10,750 bases of DNA from an archaeon (GCA_020052545.1 JAGVOV010000059.1:1-10750); one strand, 5' to 3'; positions 1 through 6,109 are shown, counted from the stretch's first letter. Notes: generated by a model from the letters alone, not told the origin. Made by a program: numbers and translations.

Positions 1-531
1 GATGACTGTCAAATTCCTTAATTTATGCTTGCCCGCAAACATGAAGGCTTCCCATGGCTGTCCTTCGTTTATCTCTCCATCCCCCATGATGCAGTAGACG
101 TGGTTTCTTTTACTGTCCATCATCTTGGCATAGGCGATGCCTGCTGCGATAGAGATGCCTTGTCCAAGAGGACCGCCAGTGTTCTCAACTCCAGGCAATG
201 CAGAATTATGCGGATGGCCCTGGAGCCTTGTGTTCAATTTCCTCAATGTCTTCAATTCCTCTACAGGGAAATAGCCTGCCCTTGCCATCGCCGCATATCT
301 TATCGGCACTATGTGGGCATTGCTCAATATCAAGATATCTCGGTCTTCCCAGGCAGGATTCTGGGGGTCATGGTTCAGGATGTTGAAGTAGAGAGCAGTG
401 AATACATCTGCCATCCCTAAGGAGCCGGCACTATGGCCTGAGCCGGCTGCGAGAAGCTCATCAATCAGAAGGTTTCTCACGTCAGTAGCGATCTCATACA
501 ACCTAGCTTCTTCTGTGACTTTTGTAAACAT
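1..531 (-). CDS. Transketolase, N-terminal (thiamine-diphosphate-binding) part, truncated by window edge
   Basis: Transketolase moves two-carbon units between sugar phosphates and here would link fructose-6-phosphate/glyceraldehyde-3-phosphate to xylulose-5-phosphate and erythrose-4-phosphate. The 177 visible codons begin MFTKVTEEARLYEI and stay open to the edge. Family motifs seen in order are GSGHSAGSLGMADVF (cofactor-pocket His), SNAHIVPIRYA (the SxxH region), LQGHPH, TGGPLGQG and the thiamine-diphosphate motif GDGEINEGQPWEA. The ATG at 531 is chosen because AGAGGTC, an SD match, lies about 8 bases upstream and the next upstream in-frame sequence is leader. Many archaea split transketolase into N- and C-terminal subunits of roughly 270 and 310 residues. 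Whether this gene is split or full length cannot be seen. It lies downstream of the rpe/rpiB/fba genes on the same strand, which fits a shared pentose-phosphate role. The family call is secure; subunit structure is unknown. Confidence 0.93.
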   Translation of the reverse strand, partial: MFTKVTEEARLYEIATDVRNLLIDELLAAGSGHSAGSLGMADVFTALYFNILNHDPQNPAWEDRDILILSNAHIVPIRYAAMARAGYFPVEELKTLRKLNTRLQGHPHNSALPGVENTGGPLGQGISIAAGIAYAKMMDSKRNHVYCIMGDGEINEGQPWEAFMFAGKHKLRNLTVI

Positions 532-631
532 ATTTTGACCTCTTTTTTCGACGTGAAGCTGGGACTAGCCACGTCTATTTCCTATAAGAACACCCGGATT
601 CTGTATTTAAATATTTTTCCTTTCTTTTTCA
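532..631 (-). promoter_or_regulatory. Promoter and hairpin-bearing leader of the transketolase gene
   Basis: On the minus strand a TATA-like element, TATTTAAATA (604-613), would start transcription near 580, giving a leader of about 50 bases. The leader contains an inverted repeat: GACGTG and CACGTC arms (570-575 with 550-555), extended by GCT/AGC (567-569 with 558-560) across a two-base bulge, with a six-base loop. The hairpin ends just before an SD match (AGAGGTC) that precedes the ATG at 531. The TATA and SD assignments are by inspection. A regulatory role for the hairpin is inference. Confidence 0.5.
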
Positions 632-1213
632 CTACCTAGGATAGACTAAAACTTCGCTTAATTTCAGGCCAGGTTTTAAATGAAAAACATTGAAGCCAAG
701 CCTCTTTGTCGGGACAATGTCATTCTTGTAGCTGTCGCCAACAATAAGGCATTGTTTTGGATCGAGCTTCTCTTTCTTTATCAGCGCTTTCCAGTACTTT
801 GTGCTTTTCAGGCAGTCCGCATCATCTATGCCGAAGACAAAATCAGGCTTAAGACCGTAAGCTTTGGTGTAAAGAATGATTGTTTTCCTCATGGAATTTG
901 AGACAATCCCTATTTTGACTTTCCTTTTCTTCAGCCCCGCGAAAATCTTTTTTGCCTCTTTGTTAAGGGCATTAACACTCTTCAGCCTTTTTTCCAAAGT
1001 CCCATAATACAAGCCAAGCAATCCAGCTTTCCTGCAGAACTCGCCTGAGTCAAAGAAGCTGCCCTTGAAACCAAGCTTTCTGGCCTTCTGCATGAGCCCT
1101 TTCTCCGAGATTTTCAGTCTCTTCATAAGCTTCTCTTTCATCTCTGGGAAGATGTCCCTGTAAATTCTCACATCTATCAAGGTTCCATCGAGGTCGAACA
1201 AGACGCATTCCAT
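632..1213 (-). CDS. HAD-superfamily hydrolase (probable phosphatase)
   Basis: A 193-residue haloacid-dehalogenase-fold hydrolase. The four HAD motifs are visible: DLDGT at residues 7-11 (nucleophile Asp7, acid/base Asp9), the motif II Ser in GIVSNS (Ser105), a motif III Lys near residues 136-139, and VGDSYKND with Asp160 and Asp165 for Mg2+ binding. The helical segment between motifs I and II (about residues 15-95) fits a C1-type alpha-helical cap, as in phosphoglycolate phosphatase-like enzymes. The substrate cannot be read from sequence. Its place beside pentose-phosphate and glycolytic genes suggests a sugar phosphate or phosphoglycolate, which is inference. A TATA-like CTTTTTATT (1235-1244) sits about 27 bases before the ATG, with a pyrimidine-rich stretch between, so the gene probably has its own promoter and a leaderless transcript rather than being only a read-through product of the fba operon. 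Confidence 0.85.
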   Translation of the reverse strand: MECVLFDLDGTLIDVRIYRDIFPEMKEKLMKRLKISEKGLMQKARKLGFKGSFFDSGEFCRKAGLLGLYYGTLEKRLKSVNALNKEAKKIFAGLKKRKVKIGIVSNSMRKTIILYTKAYGLKPDFVFGIDDADCLKSTKYWKALIKKEKLDPKQCLIVGDSYKNDIVPTKRLGFNVFHLKPGLKLSEVLVYPR

Positions 1214-1234
1214 AAAAAAGAAAGAAGAAGAGAA

Positions 1235-1244
1235 GAATAAAAAG
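1235..1244 (-). promoter_or_regulatory. TATA box of the HAD hydrolase gene
   Basis: The minus-strand element CTTTTTATTC is centred about 27 bases from the ATG at 1213, the spacing expected for a leaderless archaeal transcript. It lies just at the 3' end of the upstream membrane-protein gene. Confidence 0.45.
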
Positions 1245-1606
1245 TTAACTGAACAATTGCTTCTCGTTCACTTTCTTGTGCATGACATAATCCCACACAG
1301 CCCAGCCGAAAAGCGCCATCAATATGACAGTTATTATGTTCATCATGGCAAGATTGACAATGATGCCCATGCCGAAAGAGATGTAAAACCATGTCAGGCA
1401 GCTCTTCTGCAGCATGAAGAACTTGTATATGAAGACTATTGAAGGGATCAGAAGTATTATGCTCACGATCGACAGAACATAAACTAGTGTCCCTAGCAGC
1501 ACCTTGCTGAACGGATTTAAGGCATAGCTATGCTGCCCAATACGCTGAATAACAAACCGATGCAAACCAATACAGTATAAACCCAAACTGTTCCTGGCCT
1601 TTCCAT
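1245..1606 (-). pseudogene. Small multi-pass membrane protein, apparently frameshifted near 1517
   Basis: The ATG at 1606 directly follows the rpe stop (TAAATG) and has an SD-like GGAG (1616-1619) about 9 bases upstream. It opens 29 codons with a good hydrophobic helix (MERPGTVWVYTVLVCIGLLF) and then meets TAA at 1517-1519. In the -1 frame the sequence continues without a gap as LNPFSKVLLGTLVYVLSIVS and three further hydrophobic helices, ending VMHKKVNEKQLFS at 1245. Joining the frames gives a coherent 120-residue, four-helix protein. By contrast, the upstream extension of the downstream frame (from an ATG at 1586) reads GLYCIGLHRFVIQRIGQHSY, which does not look like protein. A missing base near 1517-1521 is the simplest reading, either a real mutation or a sequencing/assembly error. 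No family recognised; short, poorly conserved membrane proteins of this kind are common in DPANN genomes. Confidence 0.6.
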
Positions 1607-2260
1607 TTACATCAACTCCTTGTTCAATTCTTTCATCGTCGCCTTGATATTCTTGCTCTCATGGATGACAGAGCCGACAACAACTAGCTCTGCTCCGGCA
1701 GCGACAACCTTCCTTATCAGTTCCTTCTTTATGCCGCCATCTACCTCAATCAGGAAATTCGCTCCAGCATCCTGTCTCAGCCTCTTCAGTTTCTTCAGCC
1801 TGCTCAATGTTGCAGGAATGAAGGTCATTCCATAGAAACCAGGATGGACTGGAAGTAGATTCACCTGGTCTATCTCATGAACAAAAGGCTTAAGGACAAA
1901 AATCTCTGTCTCTGGTTTCAATACGATGCCTGCTTTCATGCCATGCGCCTTTACATTCCTTATCGCATCAAACAGGCTTTTCTTGCTCCCAAATGCCTCA
2001 AAAGAAAACAAGACGGTGTCAAAGCCATGGCTTGCCATAGCCCTTATGTGCCTCTCTCCACCATAGACCATGAGATGCGCCTCAAAATGCTCTTTCTTCG
2101 GCAGCATCGGCGTTTTTTCCACAGGCAGGCCTTTGGTCGGGACGAACTTATGGTCCATGACATCCACATGGAATCTTTTTGAGTAGGGGCTTAATTTTTT
2201 GGAGTATCTCTTGAATTCAGCAACGCTCTTGGCCATTATGGAAGGGACAATCTGTCTCAT
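1607..2260 (-). CDS. rpe: Ribulose-phosphate 3-epimerase
   Basis: Interconverts ribulose-5-phosphate and xylulose-5-phosphate in the non-oxidative pentose phosphate pathway. At 217 residues it has the usual length of this TIM-barrel family. Visible motifs are PSIMAKS near the N terminus (usually S-I-L-x-x-D), HVDVMDHKFVP at 31-41 (metal ligands His31 and Asp33, with Asp36), HLMV at 62-65 (metal ligand His62), a phosphate-binding loop LLPVHPGFYGMTFI at about 135-148 (usually V-N-P-G, here H-P-G) and EVDGGI at 172-177 with the acid/base Asp174. The catalytic set is therefore complete, with two conservative departures from the bacterial consensus. Its ATG overlaps the rpiB stop by ATGA, so translation is probably coupled; a purine-rich AAAGG lies just upstream. 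The product xylulose-5-phosphate is the substrate of the transketolase at the left edge. Confidence 0.9.
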   Translation of the reverse strand: MRQIVPSIMAKSVAEFKRYSKKLSPYSKRFHVDVMDHKFVPTKGLPVEKTPMLPKKEHFEAHLMVYGGERHIRAMASHGFDTVLFSFEAFGSKKSLFDAIRNVKAHGMKAGIVLKPETEIFVLKPFVHEIDQVNLLPVHPGFYGMTFIPATLSRLKKLKRLRQDAGANFLIEVDGGIKKELIRKVVAAGAELVVVGSVIHESKNIKATMKELNKELM

Positions 2261-2736
2261 ACGAACTTGCCTTTCTCGATAAGCTCAATCTTGTGGAGCC
2301 GTCTCACATGCCTCGCCTCTCCGCTAAAAGGGGTGGAGAGCCATGCCATTATGATCTTCTTTATCTTGGCCTCGCTCAAGTGAAAGCGGCTTTTCTTGTC
2401 TTTCTGCTCTCCTCCTGGCAGACAAAGGACATTAGAGTCCTCATGCCTTCTTCCGTCTTCTGCCGCAATCATCGTTGTAGGGGCTATCGCCCTTATGCCT
2501 CTGACTTTGTTTGCCACGATGCATATTCCTTCAGCAGAGCCGCAGAAGAGTATGCCGGGCGAATTCCAGTTGGCGACTTTTATAGAAGCCTTGAAAGCAT
2601 AGTCTGGATAATCATCATCAGGGTTGAGCTTCAAGGCGCCGACATCAACAACATCAAACTTCTTCTTCAGCAGCCACTTCTTTATCTTCTCCTTCATGTG
2701 GAAGCCGGCATGGTCACTTCCAAGTATTATCTTCAT
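2257..2736 (-). CDS. rpiB: Ribose-5-phosphate isomerase B (RpiB/LacA/LacB family)
   Basis: Interconverts ribose-5-phosphate and ribulose-5-phosphate. The 159-residue protein shows the RpiB pattern: GSDHAGFHMKEKI at 6-18 with Asp8 and His9, DYPDYA at 42-47, the active-site loop LFCGSAEGICIVANKVRGIRA at 63-83 with catalytic Cys65, RRHEDSNVLCL at 96-106 with His98, and a late EARHVRRLHKI segment that matches the C-terminal phosphate-binding Arg region. The active-site loop has C-G-S-A-E-G where the Escherichia coli enzyme has C-G-T-G-V-G. LacA/LacB-type galactose-6-phosphate isomerases lack this clear Cys/His set or act as heteropairs, so RpiB is preferred. Many archaea use the unrelated RpiA, so the B type hints at a bacterial-style pathway set. 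It overlaps both neighbours by 4 bp, in one operon with fba and rpe. Confidence 0.9.
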   Translation of the reverse strand: MKIILGSDHAGFHMKEKIKKWLLKKKFDVVDVGALKLNPDDDYPDYAFKASIKVANWNSPGILFCGSAEGICIVANKVRGIRAIAPTTMIAAEDGRRHEDSNVLCLPGGEQKDKKSRFHLSEAKIKKIIMAWLSTPFSGEARHVRRLHKIELIEKGKFV

Positions 2737-3650
2737 GCTTTCCCCGCGCTGCCAAAGACAGTCATGCGATGCTCCACAAGGTGCTGTATCTCCTCTCTTG
2801 CCGGGCCGAGGAATTTTCTTGGGTCGAACTCCTGCGGCTTCTCTATTATCACTTCCCTTATCGCTGCTGTGAACGCTATCCTCAAGTCAGTGTCTGTGTT
2901 GATCTTGCTGATGCTTATCTTTATCGCTTCAACAATCTGGGCTTCAGGGACGCCATAGAATTCGGCGAACTTGGCGCCGAAATGGGCCGCTTTGTCAACT
3001 TCTTCTCTCGGGACAGATGAAGCGCCGTGCAACACTAAAGGTACGTTGACCTTGGCCTTTATCTCCTTCAGCCTCTCTAAATCAAGCTTCGCGTCAGCAG
3101 TCTGGAACTTATTGGGCCCATGGCTCGTGCCTATGGCTATGGCTAGCGAATCACATTGGGTCCTCTGCACAAACTCAAGCGCCTTGTCTGGATCTGTCAG
3201 CACAATATGCCTCGCTGTCACCTTGTCCTCTGTGCCGCCGATAGTGCCAAGCTCAGCCTCTACTGATATCCCTTTTGGATGGGCCATGTCAACAACCTGC
3301 TTTGTAAGGCGGACATTTTCCTCAAAATCATAATGGCTGCCATCAAACATCACAGAAGAGAAGCCAAGCTCGATGCATTTCTTCACGACCTCAAGGTCTT
3401 TGCCATGATCTAAATGCACGACAACCGGGACAGAAGATTTCCTTGCGGCGAACAGCATCATATTCGCCAATGTATCCAGGCCGGCATATTCCAAAGCGCC
3501 TTCGCTTGCCTGTATGAAGACAGGGCTTTTCATCTTTTCAGCCGCGCTTATTATGGCCTGAAGAATCTCCATATTGTTTACGTTGAACGCCCCTACCGCA
3601 TAATTTTCGCGGTGAGCCTTGTCAAGAACCTCTTTACCCTGGACCAGCAT
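2733..3650 (-). CDS. fba: Class II (zinc) fructose-1,6-bisphosphate aldolase
   Basis: Cleaves or forms fructose-1,6-bisphosphate from dihydroxyacetone phosphate and glyceraldehyde-3-phosphate; cytosolic glycolysis and gluconeogenesis. The 305-residue TIM barrel carries the class II signature: VGAFNVNNMEILQAI at 19-33, HLDHG at 79-83 (catalytic Asp81, zinc His82), MFDGSHYDFEENV at 101-113, EAELGTIGG at 131-139 (metal-region Glu133), GTSHGPNKF at 174-182 (zinc His177), LHGASSVP at 207-214 (zinc His208) and SKINTDTDLR at 248-257, which binds substrate phosphate. A tagatose-bisphosphate aldolase cannot be excluded from sequence. GAGGTG lies a few bases before the ATG. It is the first gene of the fba-rpiB-rpe-membrane-protein operon. 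Many archaea use class I or bifunctional aldolases instead, so a class II enzyme here may reflect old acquisition from bacteria (inference). Confidence 0.93.
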   Translation of the reverse strand: MLVQGKEVLDKAHRENYAVGAFNVNNMEILQAIISAAEKMKSPVFIQASEGALEYAGLDTLANMMLFAARKSSVPVVVHLDHGKDLEVVKKCIELGFSSVMFDGSHYDFEENVRLTKQVVDMAHPKGISVEAELGTIGGTEDKVTARHIVLTDPDKALEFVQRTQCDSLAIAIGTSHGPNKFQTADAKLDLERLKEIKAKVNVPLVLHGASSVPREEVDKAAHFGAKFAEFYGVPEAQIVEAIKISISKINTDTDLRIAFTAAIREVIIEKPQEFDPRKFLGPAREEIQHLVEHRMTVFGSAGKA

Positions 3651-3701
3651 AGTAGCACCTCTAAAATTTAACCTGCTAGCTATCTATTAATAGATTTCGG
3701 T
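3651..3701 (-). promoter_or_regulatory. fba operon promoter with a 14-bp perfect palindrome
   Basis: Between the flavoprotein stop and the fba ATG lies ATCTATTAATAGAT (3682-3695), a perfect palindrome whose centre is TATA-like. Placing the TATA box there puts the transcript start near 3660, leaving a short leader with the SD match GAGGTG (3654-3659). A second AT-rich stretch, TTAAATTTTA (3663-3672), about 18 bases closer, is an alternative TATA box for a leaderless transcript. The palindrome could be an operator, but nothing here identifies a regulator. Confidence 0.45.
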
Positions 3702-4808
3702 TTAATTGACTTCCTGCAGTTTAGACCTGCACCAGTGGCATTCACAGTTATAACGGTGCTCTTTAGACTTCATAAGCATCTCAACAAAAGGCAGCATGAC
3801 CTTCTTTCCCAATCCCATGTTATAGAACTTCTTCAGGAATTCCTGGGTGTCTTCCATCCTTTCGAGGCGTTTTAGCAGGAGCTCAAATCTTTTGTTGCTC
3901 ATCCTTTCCCAGAGGAATCTGTTCACCAGGGAAGCTTCAAGCTGATCTTTGAACCTTTGCTTGATTAGCTGATCGTAATCTTTCCCTTCAATTATGCTCT
4001 TGGCAGCAAGGTAACCAGAAGTTATCGCATATCTCATGCCGAAACTGGCAAAGAAATCCTGAAGCCCAGCGCCTTCTCCTATCCTCGGCTTGCCACCATG
4101 GGTGTACTTTTTCTCCAGGAAGAAGTTGACAGCGCCACCGAATTCCTTTATGTTCTCCTTATTCATAGGAGCGACATCGTCAAATGCGGCAACTGTCTTC
4201 TGCAGCAGCTCCCCAGAAAGATGGAAATGCCTGAAATACCATGTGACAATGGCACCTTTGCCGTTTACGACGAAAAGGTATGCGTAGCCACCCGGGGCTA
4301 TATCATTGTCAATGATCGTGACTGCGGTGTTCGGGGCATCAGTATCAAAAGTTATGCCATGGCCTATGGCATCCCCCCCCATGCTTCCGGGCGCAATGAT
4401 ATCAACATCCTCTTCCTTGACGAGCGTGTTGAACTTTATTTCTACACCAGCAGCAAGCGCTTGCCTCTTCAAGGCTTGGTCCAGCGTGTTGCCATGCTCG
4501 CTGTTGCCCCTGTGGACAAGGTAGTAATTGGGCCTTTTTGACTTCACAAGGTATTTTTTCCTTTCCGGTCCGGCAAGAAACATCTCACTAAAGGGAGTGT
4601 AATCAAAGTCTGGCTCAATGTTCATGGACTTAAGATCCTCCAGGACATCTTTTTCCTGCGTCCAGTTCTCCATTCCTTGATAGTCACCATGGAAGCGCAT
4701 GCCACAATCCGGATTTTTCTCAAAAACAGTCACTTTGTGGCCAGCTCTGGCAAGGTTTATAGCAGCTGTCAGGCTTGAAGGCCCAGAACCAAGAATCTTT
4801 ATTTCCAT
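3702..4808 (-). CDS. FAD-dependent oxidoreductase of the geranylgeranyl reductase-like family
   Basis: A 368-residue flavoprotein. The N terminus is a dinucleotide-binding fold: ILGSGPSSLTAAINLARAGH at 5-24 followed by VTVFEK with Glu30 to bind the FAD ribose. A mid-protein PGGYAYLF at about 172-179 resembles the PGGYAWxFP segment of geranylgeranyl reductases (COG0644), which saturate archaeal membrane-lipid chains; here Trp is replaced by Tyr. GEGAGLQDFFASFGMRYAITSG, beginning near residue 243, matches the second FAD-contact region of the same fold. The last 16 residues hold a Cys cluster, NCECHWCR (Cys355, Cys357, Cys360), perhaps a metal site. Lipid reduction is the family's best-known role but is not proven here; other members act on quinone-like or unknown substrates. 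The start at 4808 is supported by TATTTATTT (4832-4840) about 27 bases upstream. A run of eight C (4373-4380) is in frame and encodes Gly-Gly. Confidence 0.75.
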   Translation of the reverse strand: MEIKILGSGPSSLTAAINLARAGHKVTVFEKNPDCGMRFHGDYQGMENWTQEKDVLEDLKSMNIEPDFDYTPFSEMFLAGPERKKYLVKSKRPNYYLVHRGNSEHGNTLDQALKRQALAAGVEIKFNTLVKEEDVDIIAPGSMGGDAIGHGITFDTDAPNTAVTIIDNDIAPGGYAYLFVVNGKGAIVTWYFRHFHLSGELLQKTVAAFDDVAPMNKENIKEFGGAVNFFLEKKYTHGGKPRIGEGAGLQDFFASFGMRYAITSGYLAAKSIIEGKDYDQLIKQRFKDQLEASLVNRFLWERMSNKRFELLLKRLERMEDTQEFLKKFYNMGLGKKVMLPFVEMLMKSKEHRYNCECHWCRSKLQEVN

Positions 4809-4831
4809 TATGTGGATTCACTAAACTCAGA

Positions 4832-4840
4832 AAATAAATA
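4832..4840 (-). promoter_or_regulatory. TATA box of the flavoprotein gene
   Basis: Minus-strand TATTTATTT lies 24-32 bases from the ATG at 4808, consistent with leaderless initiation. It sits in the 40-base gap after the eS8 stop codon. Confidence 0.45.
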
Positions 4841-4848
4841 CTTTTGTA

Positions 4849-5226
4849 TTAAATAAGAACTGCGTTGATTGCGCCTGTCTGGCCCGGCCTGCTTGTGATG
4901 CGAGCTTTGCCGGCTTCAGTCTCTATTATCGCGCCCTTATTCATTATGTTTCGCCTGATGTAGTTCTTGTTGGCTATGTTGTCAGAGATCGTCTTTATCT
5001 TTGATTTCATGTATTTCTTCGTCTTTGGATTGTAGACATTCGCTATGTCTGAGACGAGGAGCTTGGCTTTCTGGCCGCCGCCCTTTGTCCTTACAAGTAT
5101 CCTCTTGGCAGGACCAAACTTTGTCAGGGCTGGGCTCCTTCCGATCTCAAACTTCCTTTTCTGCCTGTAAGCCTTTAGCCTGCTGCCTGTCGGCGTCCTT
5201 CTGCTCCTTTGCTGGGTCAATACCAT
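4849..5226 (-). CDS. rps8e: Small-subunit ribosomal protein eS8 (S8e)
   Basis: A 125-residue ribosomal protein of the archaeal/eukaryotic 30S/40S subunit, absent from bacteria. The characteristic N-terminal pattern RSRRTPTGSRLKAYRQKRKF is present at about 7-26, followed by EIGRSPALTKFG, the beta-barrel core KRILVRTKGGGQKAKLL, and the C-terminal NKGAIIETEAGKARITSRPG segment typical of archaeal eS8. Length matches archaeal members. A TATA box (ATATATAAAT, about 5248-5257) is centred about 27 bases before the ATG, so the mRNA is probably leaderless. The stop codon of the upstream GNAT gene lies within that TATA element. Between TATA and ATG is CCTTCTCTCCC, shared with the GNAT promoter. Confidence 0.95.
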   Translation of the reverse strand: MVLTQQRSRRTPTGSRLKAYRQKRKFEIGRSPALTKFGPAKRILVRTKGGGQKAKLLVSDIANVYNPKTKKYMKSKIKTISDNIANKNYIRRNIMNKGAIIETEAGKARITSRPGQTGAINAVLI

Positions 5227-5233
5227 AAGTTTT

Positions 5234-5257
5234 GGGAGAGAAGGTTGATTTATATAT
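5234..5257 (-). promoter_or_regulatory. eS8 promoter: TATA box plus CCTTCTCTCCC element
   Basis: The minus strand has ATATATAAAT (about 5248-5257) and then CCTTCTCTCCC (5234-5244), ending 8 bases before the first base of the eS8 ATG. The same 11-mer occurs at the same distance before the GNAT gene. The TATA call rests on spacing. The 11-mer is an unassigned element. Confidence 0.5.
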
Positions 5258-5786
5258 GTTTTGGTTTACTCCTCCACTCTTCAGCAAAACCGGCGCCAAG
5301 AAGCCTGGGCTTCACATCTTTCTTCCAGAAATTATAATAACTGCCGTTCAGCGCCTTGACTTCTTTCTTTTCATAGCCAAGCTTTGAAAAAAGCGAGTTT
5401 GCAGCCTCGTTGCCGGATTCAGAGCCGAAGACAATCTTCGGGATTGCTTTAGTTCCGGCCTGATATTCAAGCCATGCCATGAATTCTTGGGCATATCCTT
5501 GTTTCCTCGCTTCCGGCACGACATAGATCATGTTAAGGTAATAATGGAGGCAGTTTTTATCAGGGAAGGCGAAATCATCAATCTCTTTGTTCTTTCCAGG
5601 CTTTTTCTCCTTCCTATAATGCGCGCAGCCGACAATATTGTTAAAGCTGTCCATGATCAGGACGCCAGTATCGGGAAAAAGCTCAAACAGCCTTTTTTGC
5701 TGCTTGAAAACCGAGGCTTTGCCTGAATTGTCTTTCAGCATAGCAAGAACGCTATCTTTGTGAAGGTCGGTGTAACGCTCTATCAT
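5250..5786 (-). CDS. GNAT-family N-acetyltransferase
   Basis: A 178-residue acetyl-CoA-dependent N-acetyltransferase. The key evidence is motif A at about 84-110: LNMIYVVPEARKQGYAQEFM, a beta strand followed by the acetyl-CoA pyrophosphate loop R-K-Q-G-Y-A (the family's Q/R-x-x-G-x-G/A). It is followed by FGSESGNEAANSLFSKLGYEKK, the usual motif B with Asn and the closing L-G-Y/F. GCAHYR at 53-58 matches the preceding central strand. The substrate is unknown: ribosomal proteins, amino acids, antibiotics and small amines are all possible. Adjacent ribosomal and RNA-binding genes make a protein substrate tempting but unproven. The start at 5786 fits a TATA-like AAATAAAAAC (about 5809-5818) roughly 27 bases upstream. 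The C-terminal stop lies inside the eS8 promoter. The C-terminal tail of about 25 residues after the fold has no recognised role. Confidence 0.8.
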   Translation of the reverse strand: MIERYTDLHKDSVLAMLKDNSGKASVFKQQKRLFELFPDTGVLIMDSFNNIVGCAHYRKEKKPGKNKEIDDFAFPDKNCLHYYLNMIYVVPEARKQGYAQEFMAWLEYQAGTKAIPKIVFGSESGNEAANSLFSKLGYEKKEVKALNGSYYNFWKKDVKPRLLGAGFAEEWRSKPKHI

Positions 5787-5859
5787 GGAACAAGGGAGAG
5801 AAGGCTTGTTTTTATTTTTTTCAAAAGCTTTATAAACAATGTTCTTCTCCCAGCTAATT
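5787..5859. promoter_or_regulatory. Divergent promoter region between the GNAT gene and the LSm-eL37 operon
   Basis: Two outward promoters share 73 bases. Minus strand: a TATA-like T-rich element (about 5809-5818), then CCTTCTCTCCC (5794-5804), 8 bases from the GNAT ATG. Plus strand: CTTTATAAAC (5828-5837), centred 28 bases before the LSm ATG at 5860, then CTTCTCCC (5844-5851), 9 bases before that ATG. The 28-base TATA spacing is what selects 5860 as the LSm start. Confidence 0.55.
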
Positions 5860-6102
5860 ATGAATTACGACACAAAAGTTATGGAATCTAGGCCTTTGGA
5901 CGGATTGAACAAGGCAAGAGACAAGCGCGTTCTGGTCGAGCTGAAGAACAACAAGCAGTATGTAGGCCTGATGAGGGCTTTTGACATCCACATCAATGTG
6001 GTGTTAGAGGATGTTGAAGAGCGCGAGAACGGCGAAGTCAAGAGAAAGCTTGGCACCGTATTCTTAAGGGGCGACACGATAGTCTTAATCTCAATACTCT
6101 AG
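5860..6102 (+). CDS. Archaeal Sm-like (LSm/SmAP) RNA-binding protein
   Basis: An 80-residue Sm-fold protein that should assemble into a ring and bind U-rich RNA, acting in RNA processing or stability. The Sm1 motif lies at about 22-54 (KRVLVELKNNKQYVGLMRAF followed by DIHINVVLEDVEE), including the D-x-H-x-N RNA-binding signature. Sm2 lies at about 64-78 (LGTVFLRGDTIVLI) with the conserved R-G-D. The N-terminal SRPLDGLNKARDKRV matches archaeal SmAP1. An in-frame ATG 21 bases upstream was rejected because it overlaps the space just after the TATA box. The stop is followed 7 bases later by the eL37 ATG. The LSm-eL37 gene pair is a well-known conserved archaeal arrangement, which strongly supports both calls. 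Confidence 0.95.
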   Translation: MNYDTKVMESRPLDGLNKARDKRVLVELKNNKQYVGLMRAFDIHINVVLEDVEERENGEVKRKLGTVFLRGDTIVLISIL

Positions 6103-6109
6103 GTGTAAA

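Noticed and set aside
25..420. Plus-strand ORF of 131 codons
   Set aside because: It lies opposite the transketolase reading frame, which has clear family motifs; the plus-strand translation resembles nothing and has no promoter or SD.
1511..1525. Programmed -1 frameshift at CCT-TAA in the membrane-protein gene
   Set aside because: There is no classical X-XXY-YYZ slippery heptamer and the nearby palindrome lies upstream, not downstream, of the shift; an indel is simpler.
2293..2958. Plus-strand ORF of 221 codons
   Set aside because: It is antisense to rpiB and fba, spans their junction and is rich in Cys, Arg and Ser in the manner of a shadow frame.
4373..4380. Run of eight C within the flavoprotein gene, a possible phase-variation tract
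   Set aside because: The reading frame is intact across it and encodes a plausible Gly-Gly in the protein; a single example gives no evidence of switching.
5839..5859. Upstream in-frame start for LSm
   Set aside because: It lies only a few bases after the TATA box, upstream of the expected transcript start, and adds residues not found in archaeal SmAPs.
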